Of a stretch of 64,000 nt of DNA, positions 41,037 to 49,156 are shown piece by piece; within the stretch, counting starts at the first letter, position 1, and the number at the start of each line of letters is the position of its first letter. The notes under the pieces are model-generated. The model was given only the letters and a program-made list of their open reading frames with translations. It did no database searches and was not told the origin of the DNA. The translations under genes were made by a program, and so were the position numbers. Source of the DNA: a virus. Where the stretch lies: IMG/VR virus record IMGVR_UViG_3300050821_003884, positions 1 to 64,000 of that record, one strand, 5' to 3'.

Positions 41037-41971
41037 TAGCTAAACAACCCCTTCCCAAACGTTTTCTGCATGTCGTCTAAAATGCTCTGTGCTCGTGCTG
41101 CCGTTTCTGCGCGGACTGCCGGAACCTTGCGCAGCGTCTCCGGTTCACTCATGGCGAGCAATTCCGTTTCGCGCCTGTACTTCTCCAACCGTGGATCGCC
41201 TGTGACGTTCAAGCGTTCCAACACGTCGCAGAGGTCACGCGCATTACCAATCAAGGTGTCGCGAAAGATCGCATCCGGTGAAGACAGTGCGGAAACAATC
41301 TTCTCGACTCGCTCGTATAAGCGGCCAATCGCTTCTTTCTGCGCGGCTTCAAACTGTGCCTTGACGCGGTTTTCAGCGCTTGACGCAATCGCCTGAATCT
41401 CAGCGTCGGACAGTGCAACCCGGAAGTCGCCGCCACTCGGAACAGGATTAAATTCAATCCCGAATGAGAAGCGCTTCGCCATGTCCGAAGGGTAATCGCC
41501 ATGCTCAAACATGCCGTTCAGGATCGTTTTTGCCGCCTCGCGCAGTGCCGGATAGTCGTGCAGGAATTCAGCCAGCAAGCGATTAAATTCATGCTGCCGT
41601 TCACGGATGCCATCCGTGTACGCTTGGTAATTCTTGATCGGTAGCAACTGCCAGCCATCCGACCATTTGAGCGTTTGCTCGTAATGCCAGACGCGAACCG
41701 CCGCGATGTGTGCCGTTAGCGCCTTGTGACTGTTGGCGTGTTGCACCTGCTTCAGCGCTTGCATGTTCTTGACACTGAAGCGTGTTTCGTCGTGAATGCT
41801 CAGCTTGGACGGAAGCAGGTCTTTGTTGAAACGTCCCGCCCCTTCGCTTGCGCCTTGCGCTGCCAGTGTTTCGCGGGTCACTCGCTTGTCGAACTTCTTG
41901 CCGCTCCAGCTTGAAATGCTGAGCGATACCAGAATTGCGCGTGCGTGTAAGTCTTGCTTCGTGTTGCTCAT
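41036..41971 (-). CDS. Middle protein of the MoxR/VWA set
   Basis: 311 aa, not recognised. Basic and helical, with IAAVRVWHYEQTLKWSDGWQ and long helices at both ends. It is joined to the VWA gene by an overlapping stop/start and lies between it and the ATPase, so it is probably part of the same complex. Confidence 0.7.
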   Translation of the reverse strand: MSNTKQDLHARAILVSLSISSWSGKKFDKRVTRETLAAQGASEGAGRFNKDLLPSKLSIHDETRFSVKNMQALKQVQHANSHKALTAHIAAVRVWHYEQTLKWSDGWQLLPIKNYQAYTDGIRERQHEFNRLLAEFLHDYPALREAAKTILNGMFEHGDYPSDMAKRFSFGIEFNPVPSGGDFRVALSDAEIQAIASSAENRVKAQFEAAQKEAIGRLYERVEKIVSALSSPDAIFRDTLIGNARDLCDVLERLNVTGDPRLEKYRRETELLAMSEPETLRKVPAVRAETAARAQSILDDMQKTFGKGLFS

Positions 41972-42042
41972 CTCTTTTACCCTCCCGGTAAACGTGTTTG
42001 TGTGTGTTCGTGGCGAGCGTTCCCACGCGCTCGCCAGTGAAT

Positions 42043-43107
42043 TTAATTGCTGCCGCTGATTAGCTTGCCGAATTCCGTAGTCTGCAAACGAACATACGCG
42101 TCACTGTAAATAAGCTTGTCGTTTTTGTCGGTCGCAGAGCGGACAGTCAGCACAGCGAACTCGCCGAAACCCGCTTCAGCCCAGCGCTTGGCATAGGTGC
42201 ATATCCGGTTGAAGTTCTGCTCGGTAGCTCTGCCAGCAAGCGCGATGGCGACCGCGTAGCGCTCATTCGGTGACGTTGGCAACGGTGCCTTGTCGGGATT
42301 CAACAGGATCGCGTCCACGTTGACCAAAGACTTGTACATCCGGCGGAATACCTGATATTCGGTCGCTGCCGCTTCGCCCACTGCGCCAGCCAGCGCAACC
42401 GACTCGACTTCTGCGGACAGGTCCAAGTCTTCAATCTGCGCGGCGTGTTGCCAAGTACGCGGCGAAGGACTGTTGGTTAGATCAGCGCTTGCCTCAAACT
42501 TGGAAAGCAGCTCCGGGCGATAGCGCAGAAACGCTATCAGCATCGGACTGATACCCGCGTCAAATGCCCAGCGTGCCCATGCATCTATGTCTGTGTGCAG
42601 TTCCACGATAGTGGCAAAGCGCGACTTGACAGGTTCCAGCAAGCCCCGTGCCCCGGCTCTGTGCTGCCGTCCATTGGTCGCAGCAACAAAGGTTACGCAG
42701 TCGGGAAGGATGTGCTCGCCTACACGCCGCGCTAAAAACAACTGCATACATGCGGCTTGGACTGACTCCGGCGCTTGCGCCAAGTCATCAAAAAACCATA
42801 CGGTCGGCATCGTCGCCAGCAGTGCAGCGGCGAACTCGCCAATAGGCCGGAAGTCTGCGACTTTCGACTTCGCGTCAAACCACGGCAACCCCTTAAAATC
42901 CGTGGGATCACTGACAGCAGGGTGCGAAACGATCAGGTTAAAGCCCAGCGCTTGCGCAGTCTGCTCAACTAGTTGCGTCTTGCCGATACCCGGCGCACCT
43001 GCTACCAGAACAGGACGGCGCTTGGGAATTGCCTTCGTGAGTAATTCAATCAAGCCTTGCGGCTTCAGTGCGGGTAAAACCTGCGGTGTTTGTGTTGCGG
43101 TTGCCAT
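42043..43107 (-). CDS. MoxR-type AAA+ ATPase
   Basis: 354 aa. Walker A GAPGIGKTQ (37-45), Walker B VWFFDDLAQ (about 110), sensor region TFVAATNGRQ. MoxR ATPases remodel target complexes with VWA-domain partners, here encoded two genes downstream. C-terminal helical lid (about 230-350). Start-associated block upstream. Confidence 0.85.
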   Translation of the reverse strand: MATATQTPQVLPALKPQGLIELLTKAIPKRRPVLVAGAPGIGKTQLVEQTAQALGFNLIVSHPAVSDPTDFKGLPWFDAKSKVADFRPIGEFAAALLATMPTVWFFDDLAQAPESVQAACMQLFLARRVGEHILPDCVTFVAATNGRQHRAGARGLLEPVKSRFATIVELHTDIDAWARWAFDAGISPMLIAFLRYRPELLSKFEASADLTNSPSPRTWQHAAQIEDLDLSAEVESVALAGAVGEAAATEYQVFRRMYKSLVNVDAILLNPDKAPLPTSPNERYAVAIALAGRATEQNFNRICTYAKRWAEAGFGEFAVLTVRSATDKNDKLIYSDAYVRLQTTEFGKLISGSN

Positions 43108-43189
43108 GTTGTTTTAATTCCTCCCGGTAAATGTTTTGAAAGTTAAGCTTTCAATTCTGCTCACTGCGAGAGTGAGCAGACATCAAAGC

Positions 43190-43327
43190 TTAGTAACCTA
43201 GTGACTTCATAAGCTCGCAGAACTTCTGTAAAAGCTCATCGGCTTGCGCCTTGCGGATGTCGTTTTCTACTTCATCCATCGTCGTGCGGTACTGCTCGGC
43301 AATTGCCGCGATGATTAGCTCTTTCAT
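43190..43327 (-). CDS. Small helical protein
   Basis: 45 aa from ATG 43327 (CGGGAGGAATT upstream): MKELIIAAIAEQYRTTMDEV, then a second helix ending KSLGY. Not recognised. It lies between the MoxR gene and the 115-aa gene, where a gap would otherwise remain. Confidence 0.6.
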   Translation of the reverse strand: MKELIIAAIAEQYRTTMDEVENDIRKAQADELLQKFCELMKSLGY

Positions 43328-43332
43328 GTTTT

Positions 43333-43680
43333 TTAATTCCTCCCGGTTGTTGGTTCAAAAGTAGTGCCGTGCGGGTTTAGCCTGTAGAGCTTGCTGCCCG
43401 TTTCGCTGTTAATCTCAAGGTTAAAAGTCAGCGTCAAAGCGTGAACTATATCAACCTGTTCTGGCTTGATTCCTGCGGCTTTCGTCATCCTGACGATGCG
43501 CTTTAGTTCCTTCTGTAACTCGCCGAGTGTTGCTGCGCGATAGGTGTTTATCTTGACCACCTTGCGGTTGTGCGTCTGATGAGCGATTGAAGCGGCGTAA
43601 CTCTCTATGCGTTGCGCCATTGTCGGCTCTGCATTGTCGGTATACTGCGCGTCAGTGCGGGGTTCAGGTGTTTTCTTCAT
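43333..43680 (-). CDS. Unknown protein
   Basis: 115 aa. Helical middle (AATLGELQKELKRIVRMTKA), basic. Not recognised. Confidence 0.6.
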   Translation of the reverse strand: MKKTPEPRTDAQYTDNAEPTMAQRIESYAASIAHQTHNRKVVKINTYRAATLGELQKELKRIVRMTKAAGIKPEQVDIVHALTLTFNLEINSETGSKLYRLNPHGTTFEPTTGRN

Positions 43681-43750
43681 TGTTTCCTTCCGGTAATTTC
43701 AGGCGTGCGCCTGTTGCTTGCCTCACGCATGAGGCAAGGCACAGAAGCAC

Positions 43751-43924
43751 TTACCGGATGTAAGCATTAAGCCCGATAATCACAGGCTTGCCGTCTACGG
43801 TGGCGGTTGTTGCCACGTTGCCGCCGGAACTGGCAACGATCAAAGTCTTGCCCGTTTTTGACGGGGTTGGCGACTGCATCGGAATGCGGATTACTAGCTC
43901 ATTTTTCTCAATTACTACTTTCAT
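43751..43924 (-). CDS. Small conserved phage protein
   Basis: 57 aa from ATG 43924 (CGGGAGGAAAC upstream). MKVVIEKNELVIRIPMQSPT, SKTGKTLIVASSGGN and VIIGLNAYI match a small all-beta phage family of unknown role. First gene of the long leftward block. Confidence 0.7.
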   Translation of the reverse strand: MKVVIEKNELVIRIPMQSPTPSKTGKTLIVASSGGNVATTATVDGKPVIIGLNAYIR

Positions 43925-43984
43925 TGTGTTTCCTCCCGGTACGCTGGATGCGCCCATGTAAGTCCCATTGAATGAAGCTTGCAT

Positions 43985-44340
43985 GGACGCATAGGAACCT
44001 CATAAATCCCTATGCGACCGAATCTTTTTGTTGTGTCTCATGTATCTCTGTTTGCGCTTTGCTTTGCGCTTGTCGTACTTGCGACCGGAGAGCCTTTGCC
44101 CTCATCGTTCCTGATCCACCGTTAGTGCAGGGCCGTTAACCCCTGCCTAGTACCTCCGAATCCGCCTGTTACCGTCAACTTTCGCTGCTCCCATCCTGCC
44201 TCGCGCCTTCGCGCCTACGTTGCCAGATGTTTAGGTAACCCGTTCGTTTTCTTCAGCATCCCGTGTTCTTAAATCAGGTATCGCTTTCAGAACTTATGCA
44301 ATTGTCAAAGATCAGTACGGTTACCGAAGTAACCGCCGCG
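43985..44340 (-). ncRNA. Structured untranslated leader or small RNA candidate
   Basis: No convincing gene. On the leftward strand several hairpins are clear: GGTTAC-TTCG-GTAACC (44334-44319), GCAGGG/CCCTGC (44146-44127) and CGCATAGG/CCTATGCG (44016-43988). A TTGACA (44309-44304) could start the transcript, though its -10 box is weak. The region would be the 5' leader of the long leftward operon or a separate RNA. Confidence 0.4.
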
Positions 44341-44908
44341 CCTTAGCGCCGAACTCACTAAAACCACTATACACGCAATGTGTCCTTAACACACATATAT
44401 TTCAACTATTTTATAACCTTTACAATCAATCACTTGGAACGTTTTCCACAGAGAGTTATATTTAACACTCCGGTGCTAGTCGCAACCGTATATATAGGTG
44501 TGAACGCGTACGGATGCCGGGACAGGATACGGACACCTTATATAGAGCAGGGAATCCAGCGCGGGAGCACTGCCGGGGTTTCCCGGCTCCTGCCGGGAAT
44601 TAAATCCAGCGGAAACCGCCGCATTTCTGATCGCTTTATCTTCGCCCCTAATACACAAAAAGCCAGTGAATGTGTGCATCTGTATGATTACAAAGGCATT
44701 GCAGCGCCTGTTTTCAAAACGCGTTCGTTTTAAGCGTGTATTAGGGCACAGGTAAGGGTGCAGGCTCACTTTTTTACCCGGTGCCTAGAAGGTGCCTCAG
44801 AGCGCGATTAAAGGGCATCCTAGCGAAGGCCAAAAATGTGGAAAAGCCTGTGGAAAAGCCTGTGGATAACTTTTGCACCCAGTGTTTACGCGGCTGAAAT
44901 AAACTGCA
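44341..44908. other. Candidate replication origin with DnaA-type boxes
   Basis: A TTTTCCACA box (44442-44450) lies beside an AT-rich run (44380-44440). Three more boxes, TGTGGAAAA (44837-44845, 44849-44857) and TGTGGATAA (44861-44869), are spaced 12 bp apart. All fit TTWTnCACA on one strand or the other. The site is at the divergence of the two largest transcription blocks and holds no convincing gene. Confidence 0.6.
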
Positions 44909-45908
44909 CACGCGTGTTTCCCTTTGTTTGCGCGTCGGACATGCGTCTGTCCCTTTGTTTATGCGGGTGTTAGCTGCTGTTGCCTTAATACACGTTTCCA
45001 TGCTTGCGTTTTCGCCCCGGAACGGTGGCCGGGACAGGATGCCTGTACTCTCCTGCTAAAACACCTGACTCTCTGCCGGGAGTGCCTCCCGGCGGGTGCT
45101 CCCGCCGCGTAGGCGCATCCGCTGTGCATCCGCTGCAAACGCCGCAAGCTTCGCCATGGCAAACGCCACGCCAACGCGCTACAACCGCCGCCAGACGCCA
45201 GCAAACGCCACGCCACGAATCGCCAGCACTGCCGCCACGGAACGCCGCCGCCGCTGCCGTGTGTTCGCGCATGGATGGCAGGGTTTGGCCGATGCTGGAA
45301 ACGATCTCGCCAATTTTCGCCGCGCATTTTATTCCGCGCAATGTCCTGTAAACGCGTTTGTCCGCATTGTCCTTTTTTCCGTCCACGTGGCGCAAACCCG
45401 CATGGATACAGGGGTTTTAGCGCCTCAGAGTCTCATTCTGTACAATCGGACTTCAGCCCCGGCCTCGCCTCAGCCCCGGCCTCGCCGGACACCTGTAAAC
45501 GCGTTTGCGCACCTCGAAGTCCTCGAAGTCCTCGCCGGAGGTTGTCCCGCACCCCCACCTGCTGCTACAGCTATAACTCATTTTCCGCCTCTTGCCTTCT
45601 TCCTTCTCCAGCCGAAGGCGCAGCTTTTCGCCACCGTACGGGGCTGAAGGCGCAGCTTTACCCTGAAAAATTCACAGCGGTGGAAAATAAAAATTTTCGG
45701 CAGCCGGATAATTCCATACGTGGCGATGATAAGTTGAATGGCAACAATATATTGCCGCGATCTTGGCTCTGTACTTACCGGGTAAAAGCGCAGCTTAGGC
45801 GCAGCATGTGTATGGAATTATGGGGGTTACGGGTAGAAATTGCTGGAAAAATATGCACGAACGGTGTACATAACTAGTGGACACAATTGGTGCTCACGAT
45901 TGGTGCTT
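44909..45908. other. Gene-poor, low-complexity GC-rich interval
   Basis: About 1 kb without a supportable gene. It contains short repeats (GCCAGCAAACGCCACGCC type at 45150-45240, a tandem CAGCCCCGGCCTCGCC pair at 45452-45486, GAAGTCCTC repeats near 45515, GAAGGCGCAGCTTT twice at 45610-45660). It also holds two start-associated cores (CCTGTAAACGCGTTT, near 45347 and 45493). It may be part of the origin or decayed genes. Confidence 0.5.
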
Positions 45909-45909
45909 A
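45887..45909 (-). repeat. Two inverted type-2 array decamers
   Basis: TTGGTGCTCAC-GA-TTGGTGCTT is the reverse complement of two GnGAGCACCAA-like units, here 13 bp apart rather than 18. These are the only copies I saw on the opposite strand. They cover the upstream region of the zinc-ribbon gene. Confidence 0.6.
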
Positions 45910-46415
45910 TGGATATCAATCATTGTTTGCGTTGCGGGCGGGACTGGTGCTACCGGGGTGAAGGCAGGGCGCTGCGCTGCGGCAAATGCAAGAGTCCGTA
46001 CTGGGACCGGCCCATGGGAAACGCAATACAGCCAGTGTTGGTGAGTGTGCCAGACAGTGTGAGCGAAGTGCCGCGCAAGCCGGTGCAGTCGGCGGCGGAG
46101 CCGTCCATGGATATCTTGCGGGAGATGGCGGCGGGCCGGATTCCGGCGGAATATCGGGAACCAGCGAAGAATGCCGGGACTTCTATACGTCAGACCGCCT
46201 ACCCGGTGGAAAAGGGCGAAGCGCTGTTCTTTCTGGATCGGCAGGCGTCTCCGGGAAACGGCTTTATGAATGATGAGGCGGGGCCGGAAGCTGAGATGTG
46301 CCCGATCCGGGGCCGGGACGACCAGCGTGGTGAGTGGATACTGTGTGCCCTGCCCAAGCATGATCCGCGCAAGGTGAAATGCGTGCCGGGGGAAAGGGTG
46401 CCGTATGACGAGTGA
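45909..46415 (+). CDS. Zinc-ribbon protein (family member 4)
   Basis: 168 aa from ATG 45909. CLRCGRDWCYRGEGRALRCG-KCKSPYWDRP is the family ribbon; the rest is variable, with WILCALPKHDPRKVKCVPGE near the end. No Shine-Dalgarno is visible; inverted array decamers sit there instead. First gene of the right-hand rightward block. Confidence 0.75.
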   Translation: MDINHCLRCGRDWCYRGEGRALRCGKCKSPYWDRPMGNAIQPVLVSVPDSVSEVPRKPVQSAAEPSMDILREMAAGRIPAEYREPAKNAGTSIRQTAYPVEKGEALFFLDRQASPGNGFMNDEAGPEAEMCPIRGRDDQRGEWILCALPKHDPRKVKCVPGERVPYDE

Positions 46416-46430
46416 GTATGTGGAGGTAGC

Positions 46431-46688
46431 ATGAGATTTCTTCCGATCTACGTGGGGGAAGTAATGGTGGGCTTCGAAGCACAGGCGGAGAGTGAGGACG
46501 ACATCGCGGTGTTGTTCTGTCTGGCGGGATTGAAGCCGCGAGTCTACGGCGACGGGGATAGATTGCCCGCAGTACTGAGGCTGTGCCCGGAGCTGCCTTA
46601 CAAGCTGTGCCCGATAGAGCCGATGATGAACTTGAACCCGGTACGGAAGTTGCCGAAAGATTATGCCGGTCCTGCGAAAAAGAGCTGA
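46431..46688 (+). CDS. Unknown small protein
   Basis: 85 aa: MRFLPIYVGEVMVGFEAQAE..., a beta-like start and a Pro/Cys-containing end. GGAGGTAGC precedes the ATG. Not recognised. Confidence 0.6.
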   Translation: MRFLPIYVGEVMVGFEAQAESEDDIAVLFCLAGLKPRVYGDGDRLPAVLRLCPELPYKLCPIEPMMNLNPVRKLPKDYAGPAKKS

Positions 46689-46734
46689 AGCTAACAGGGA
46701 GAGCATTAAGGGAACTTAAGGACGGGAGGGGAAT

Positions 46735-47058
46735 ATGGCGGAACAACCGTTGCGGGAACTTTACCAGCGTCTAAACCATTTGCTGTACGACGCCTCGCTG
46801 ACTATCGACCACTTCGAAGCCAGCCCGGAACTGGACAGGCTGCCCAACGTGGCCGACATGGGAGCGCGTCGGGTGGGTTACCCGGAAACGGAGAAGTACT
46901 GCCGGTTCAAGGTGGACCAGATGATCGCGCATGCCGAAGCCATCCACGACGAAATGGACAGGGTGGCAAAGGTACTGGAAAGGCTGGCGGCTGAAGTGCA
47001 GCCTTCCGTGGCGGAAACGGGTCCGTGGCGCGAGCTTTTACGTTTTAATAAAAAGTAA
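46735..47058 (+). CDS. Helical phage protein
   Basis: 107 aa, almost all helix (LRELYQRLNHLLYDASLTID..., KVDQMIAHAEAIHDEMDRVA). ACGGGAGGGGAAT precedes the ATG. Function unknown. It is followed directly by the longest repeat array. Confidence 0.65.
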   Translation: MAEQPLRELYQRLNHLLYDASLTIDHFEASPELDRLPNVADMGARRVGYPETEKYCRFKVDQMIAHAEAIHDEMDRVAKVLERLAAEVQPSVAETGPWRELLRFNKK

Positions 47059-47250
47059 GCGCCATCAGAAGTAGAGCGTCAAGCCAAAGAAATCGTGCGT
47101 GCCAAGTAATTTGCGTGAGCCAACTGATACGCGAGCGCCATGAAGGGAGAGTGAGCCGCTATGCTGGAGAGCGCCAAATGAAGGGAGCGGTACACTGGGG
47201 CGTCCGAATCATGGCCGATGAGAGTACCACAGTGTCAGAGTGAACCAAAC

Positions 47251-47282
47251 GAGTGATATAAGGGGTTTTTGTACATTAACCA
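47251..47282 (+). repeat. Long-type array unit L1
   Basis: GAGTGA and AACCA, normally joined as one decamer, are split here by about 21 bases containing GGGGTTTTTGTAC. Confidence 0.7.
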
Positions 47283-48177
47283 TTGTCTAGGCGAGCACCA
47301 CGAACAGCGAGTGAATCATGGGACATGAGAGTGCCAAGAGGCGGGAGTGAATCAAGCAAATTGAGAGTACCGGGAAAAGGGAGTGGCGAGCCATTTGCGG
47401 ATGCGAGTGCCAAAGCAAGCGTGCGAGCCAGCCTAAGTGAGCGACAGCCGTTCTTGATACGAGCGCCATGGAGTGGGAGCGAACCATATCTTGAGTGAGC
47501 GCCAAAATGGTGGTGTGAACCACCGAAATTGCGAGTACCAAAGTAAATGCGTGAACCGGAAAGCTATGAGAGCACCAGAATCAGGGAGTGAGCCAAAGAT
47601 CGTGAGAGCGCCAAAGGCCGAGGAGCGAACCATCATTGCTGCGAGCACCATTAAAGTTGCGTGAATCAGTAATCATGCGAGCACCAAAAGAGGTGAGTGA
47701 ATCAGACATGACGAGAGCGCCAAGATCAGCGAGTGAACCAGTAATTATGCGAGCACCAGAATAATAGCGTGAACCAATCTAGCAGCGAGCACCAAGACGA
47801 TAGAGTGAATCATGCAAACTGCGAGTGCCACGCCCGGAGAGTGAACCAAAGTATGAGCGGGTGCCAAACCAAATGCGTGAATAAACGAATGATACAGGTG
47901 GCTTTTATAATTTTAATTTCAGCCAAAATTACTTGCGAGCGCCATCGTAAGAGTGAACCAAGTCTTTGGCGAGTGCCGGGAATCCCGCGTGAGCCAATAG
48001 GTAGTGCGAGCGCCAAAGTGACAGTGCGAACCGAAAGACGCGAGATGCGCCAAAGAAAATGCGTGAACCGTAATGAAAGTGAGCGCCAAGTTCAGAGCGT
48101 GAACCAAGTTGATTGCGAGCACCATTAACGGCGAGTGAACCAACATGGATGTGCGTGCCAAGCGCATGGAGTGAAAT

Positions 48178-48371
48178 GAGTGATACCGGGGCTTTTGCTT
48201 TTCAAACCATTACATCGGCGGGTGCCAATAAACGAGCGTGAAATTAACCAGTTCAAATGCGCAGTACCAAATAATCCGCGTGAACCACAAAGTAGTGCGA
48301 GCACCACAACACCGGCGTGAACCATATGCACCGCGTGTGCCATAGTAAAAGCAAAAGCCCCGGTATCGCTC
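48178..48371. repeat. 25-bp inverted repeat formed by long-type units L2 and L3
   Basis: GAGTGATACCGGGGCTTTTG plus CTTTT (48178-48202) recurs inverted at 48347-48371 with one mismatch, enclosing 144 bp of ordinary array units. The pair could fold into a long stem. Confidence 0.75.
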
Positions 48372-48691
48372 GTTTAACCAACCTTACGGCGAGCGCCAAG
48401 TTGGAAGCGTGGAACCGGAATCAGAGTGAGCGCCAAATACGCTGAGTGAAACCATGGGTGTTGCGAGCACCAGTAAGACTGCGTGAACCAAGATCAGGGA
48501 GAGTGCCAATCGATGAGAGTGAACCAAGTACACCGGGAGTTACCAAAGGAGTTGAGTGAACCAAAGAGTGTTGCGAGTGCCATAACTGCGGAGTAACCAA
48601 CCCACAAGCGAGTACCAAAGATTACGCGTGAACTAATTCATTTGCGAGCGCCAAGGAATCGGAGTGAACCAATCAGCAGGGGAGGAGGACC

Positions 48692-48850
48692 GTGAAAACT
48701 TACACCGTGCTGCTCAGGGACCGCAGTTATCACGAAATTAAAGCCATGAACGAAAACAGCGCTTACAACAAGGCCCTGCGCCGCTTCGGAATCCATAGCG
48801 TCTTTGCCGTCTGGCGGACCCGATCAGCGCCCGGAGTCTTTAAGGATTAA
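48692..48850 (+). CDS. Small protein embedded between arrays C and D
   Basis: 52 aa from GTG 48692 with a strong ribosome site (GGGGAGGAGG). KTYTVLLRDRSYHEIKAMNE, then NKALRRFGIHSVFAVWRTRS: basic alpha/beta. Not recognised. It is the only gene between the two arrays and directly precedes the IS110-C-like gene's array. Confidence 0.65.
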   Translation: MKTYTVLLRDRSYHEIKAMNENSAYNKALRRFGIHSVFAVWRTRSAPGVFKD

Positions 48851-48872
48851 GGGAACAACAGCCAGTGTAGAT

Positions 48873-49147
48873 GCGAGCGCCAAGATACCAGTGTGAGCCG
48901 ATGTACAGCGAAAGCCATCTTTGACGGGAGTACCGGAAGGATTGAGTGAACCAATGTCGAAGGTGAGCACCACGGTATAGGAGTGAACCAATAGATGCGA
49001 GAGCGCCACAGCCATAGCGTGAACCAGCTTGATAGTGAGTGCCAGATATAGGGAGTGAACCAGAACCCTAGAGAGCGCCAAGATTGAGGAGTGAATTTGA
49101 AAGAAGTTACCCCGGATCGCGTGCGAGTGCCGAATCCAAGGAGTGAA
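48873..49147 (+). repeat. 18-bp-periodic decamer array D
   Basis: About 15 alternating units, less regular at the start and near 49090-49130. The last unit is cut to GAGTGAA (49141-49147) within AAGGAGTGAA, which probably serves as ribosome site for the gene at 49157. Confidence 0.85.
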
Positions 49148-49156
49148 TTTTAATTT

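Larger units (their letters stand above)
24288..43137 (-). repeat. Dispersed start-associated block before leftward genes
   Basis: On the minus strand a block CACACnCAAACnnRTTTACAGGAG, or the same with ACCGGGAGG, lies just before start codons. Clear copies are near 24290, 25110, 30020, 30400, 30806, 31450, 33122, 33813, 34400, 34680, 35795, 36108, 36475, 37426, 37630, 38505, 38850, 39094, 39391, 39592, 41985 and 43120; 24530, 28375, 28850 and 37125 are degenerate. The AAACnnGTTT core is a short dyad and the 3' end is the ribosome site. Two cores without a gene lie at 45347 and 45493. Confidence 0.85.
47073..48672 (+). repeat. 18-bp-periodic decamer array C (longest)
   Basis: About 1.6 kb of alternating GnGTGAACCA and GnGAGYRCCA decamers with 8-base variable spacers; by length up to about 85-90 units, not counted one by one. 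Spacers differ, so it is not a simple tandem duplication. Three longer units with a GGGG...TTTTTG insert interrupt it (47251, 48178, and 48347 inverted). No gene with a ribosome site is seen inside. Confidence 0.9.

Noticed and set aside
44985-45395. Leftward 136-codon frame in the gene-poor interval
   Set aside because: Ala/Arg/Gly/Cys-rich shadow-like composition, no ribosome site, and it contains a start-associated core in mid-frame.
47769-48128. Rightward 119-codon frame in array C
   Set aside because: Composed of array translation (VNQ, EHQ, SEP motifs), no ribosome site, frame lost elsewhere in the array.
48178-48371. MITE-type transposon
   Set aside because: The 25-bp inverted repeat encloses ordinary array units and matches the other long-type units; no target duplication is visible.
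47073-48672. CRISPR array
   Set aside because: Repeats are only 10 bp and of two alternating kinds, spacers are 8 bp, and no cas genes apart from a phage-type Cas4/RecB-like nuclease are present.
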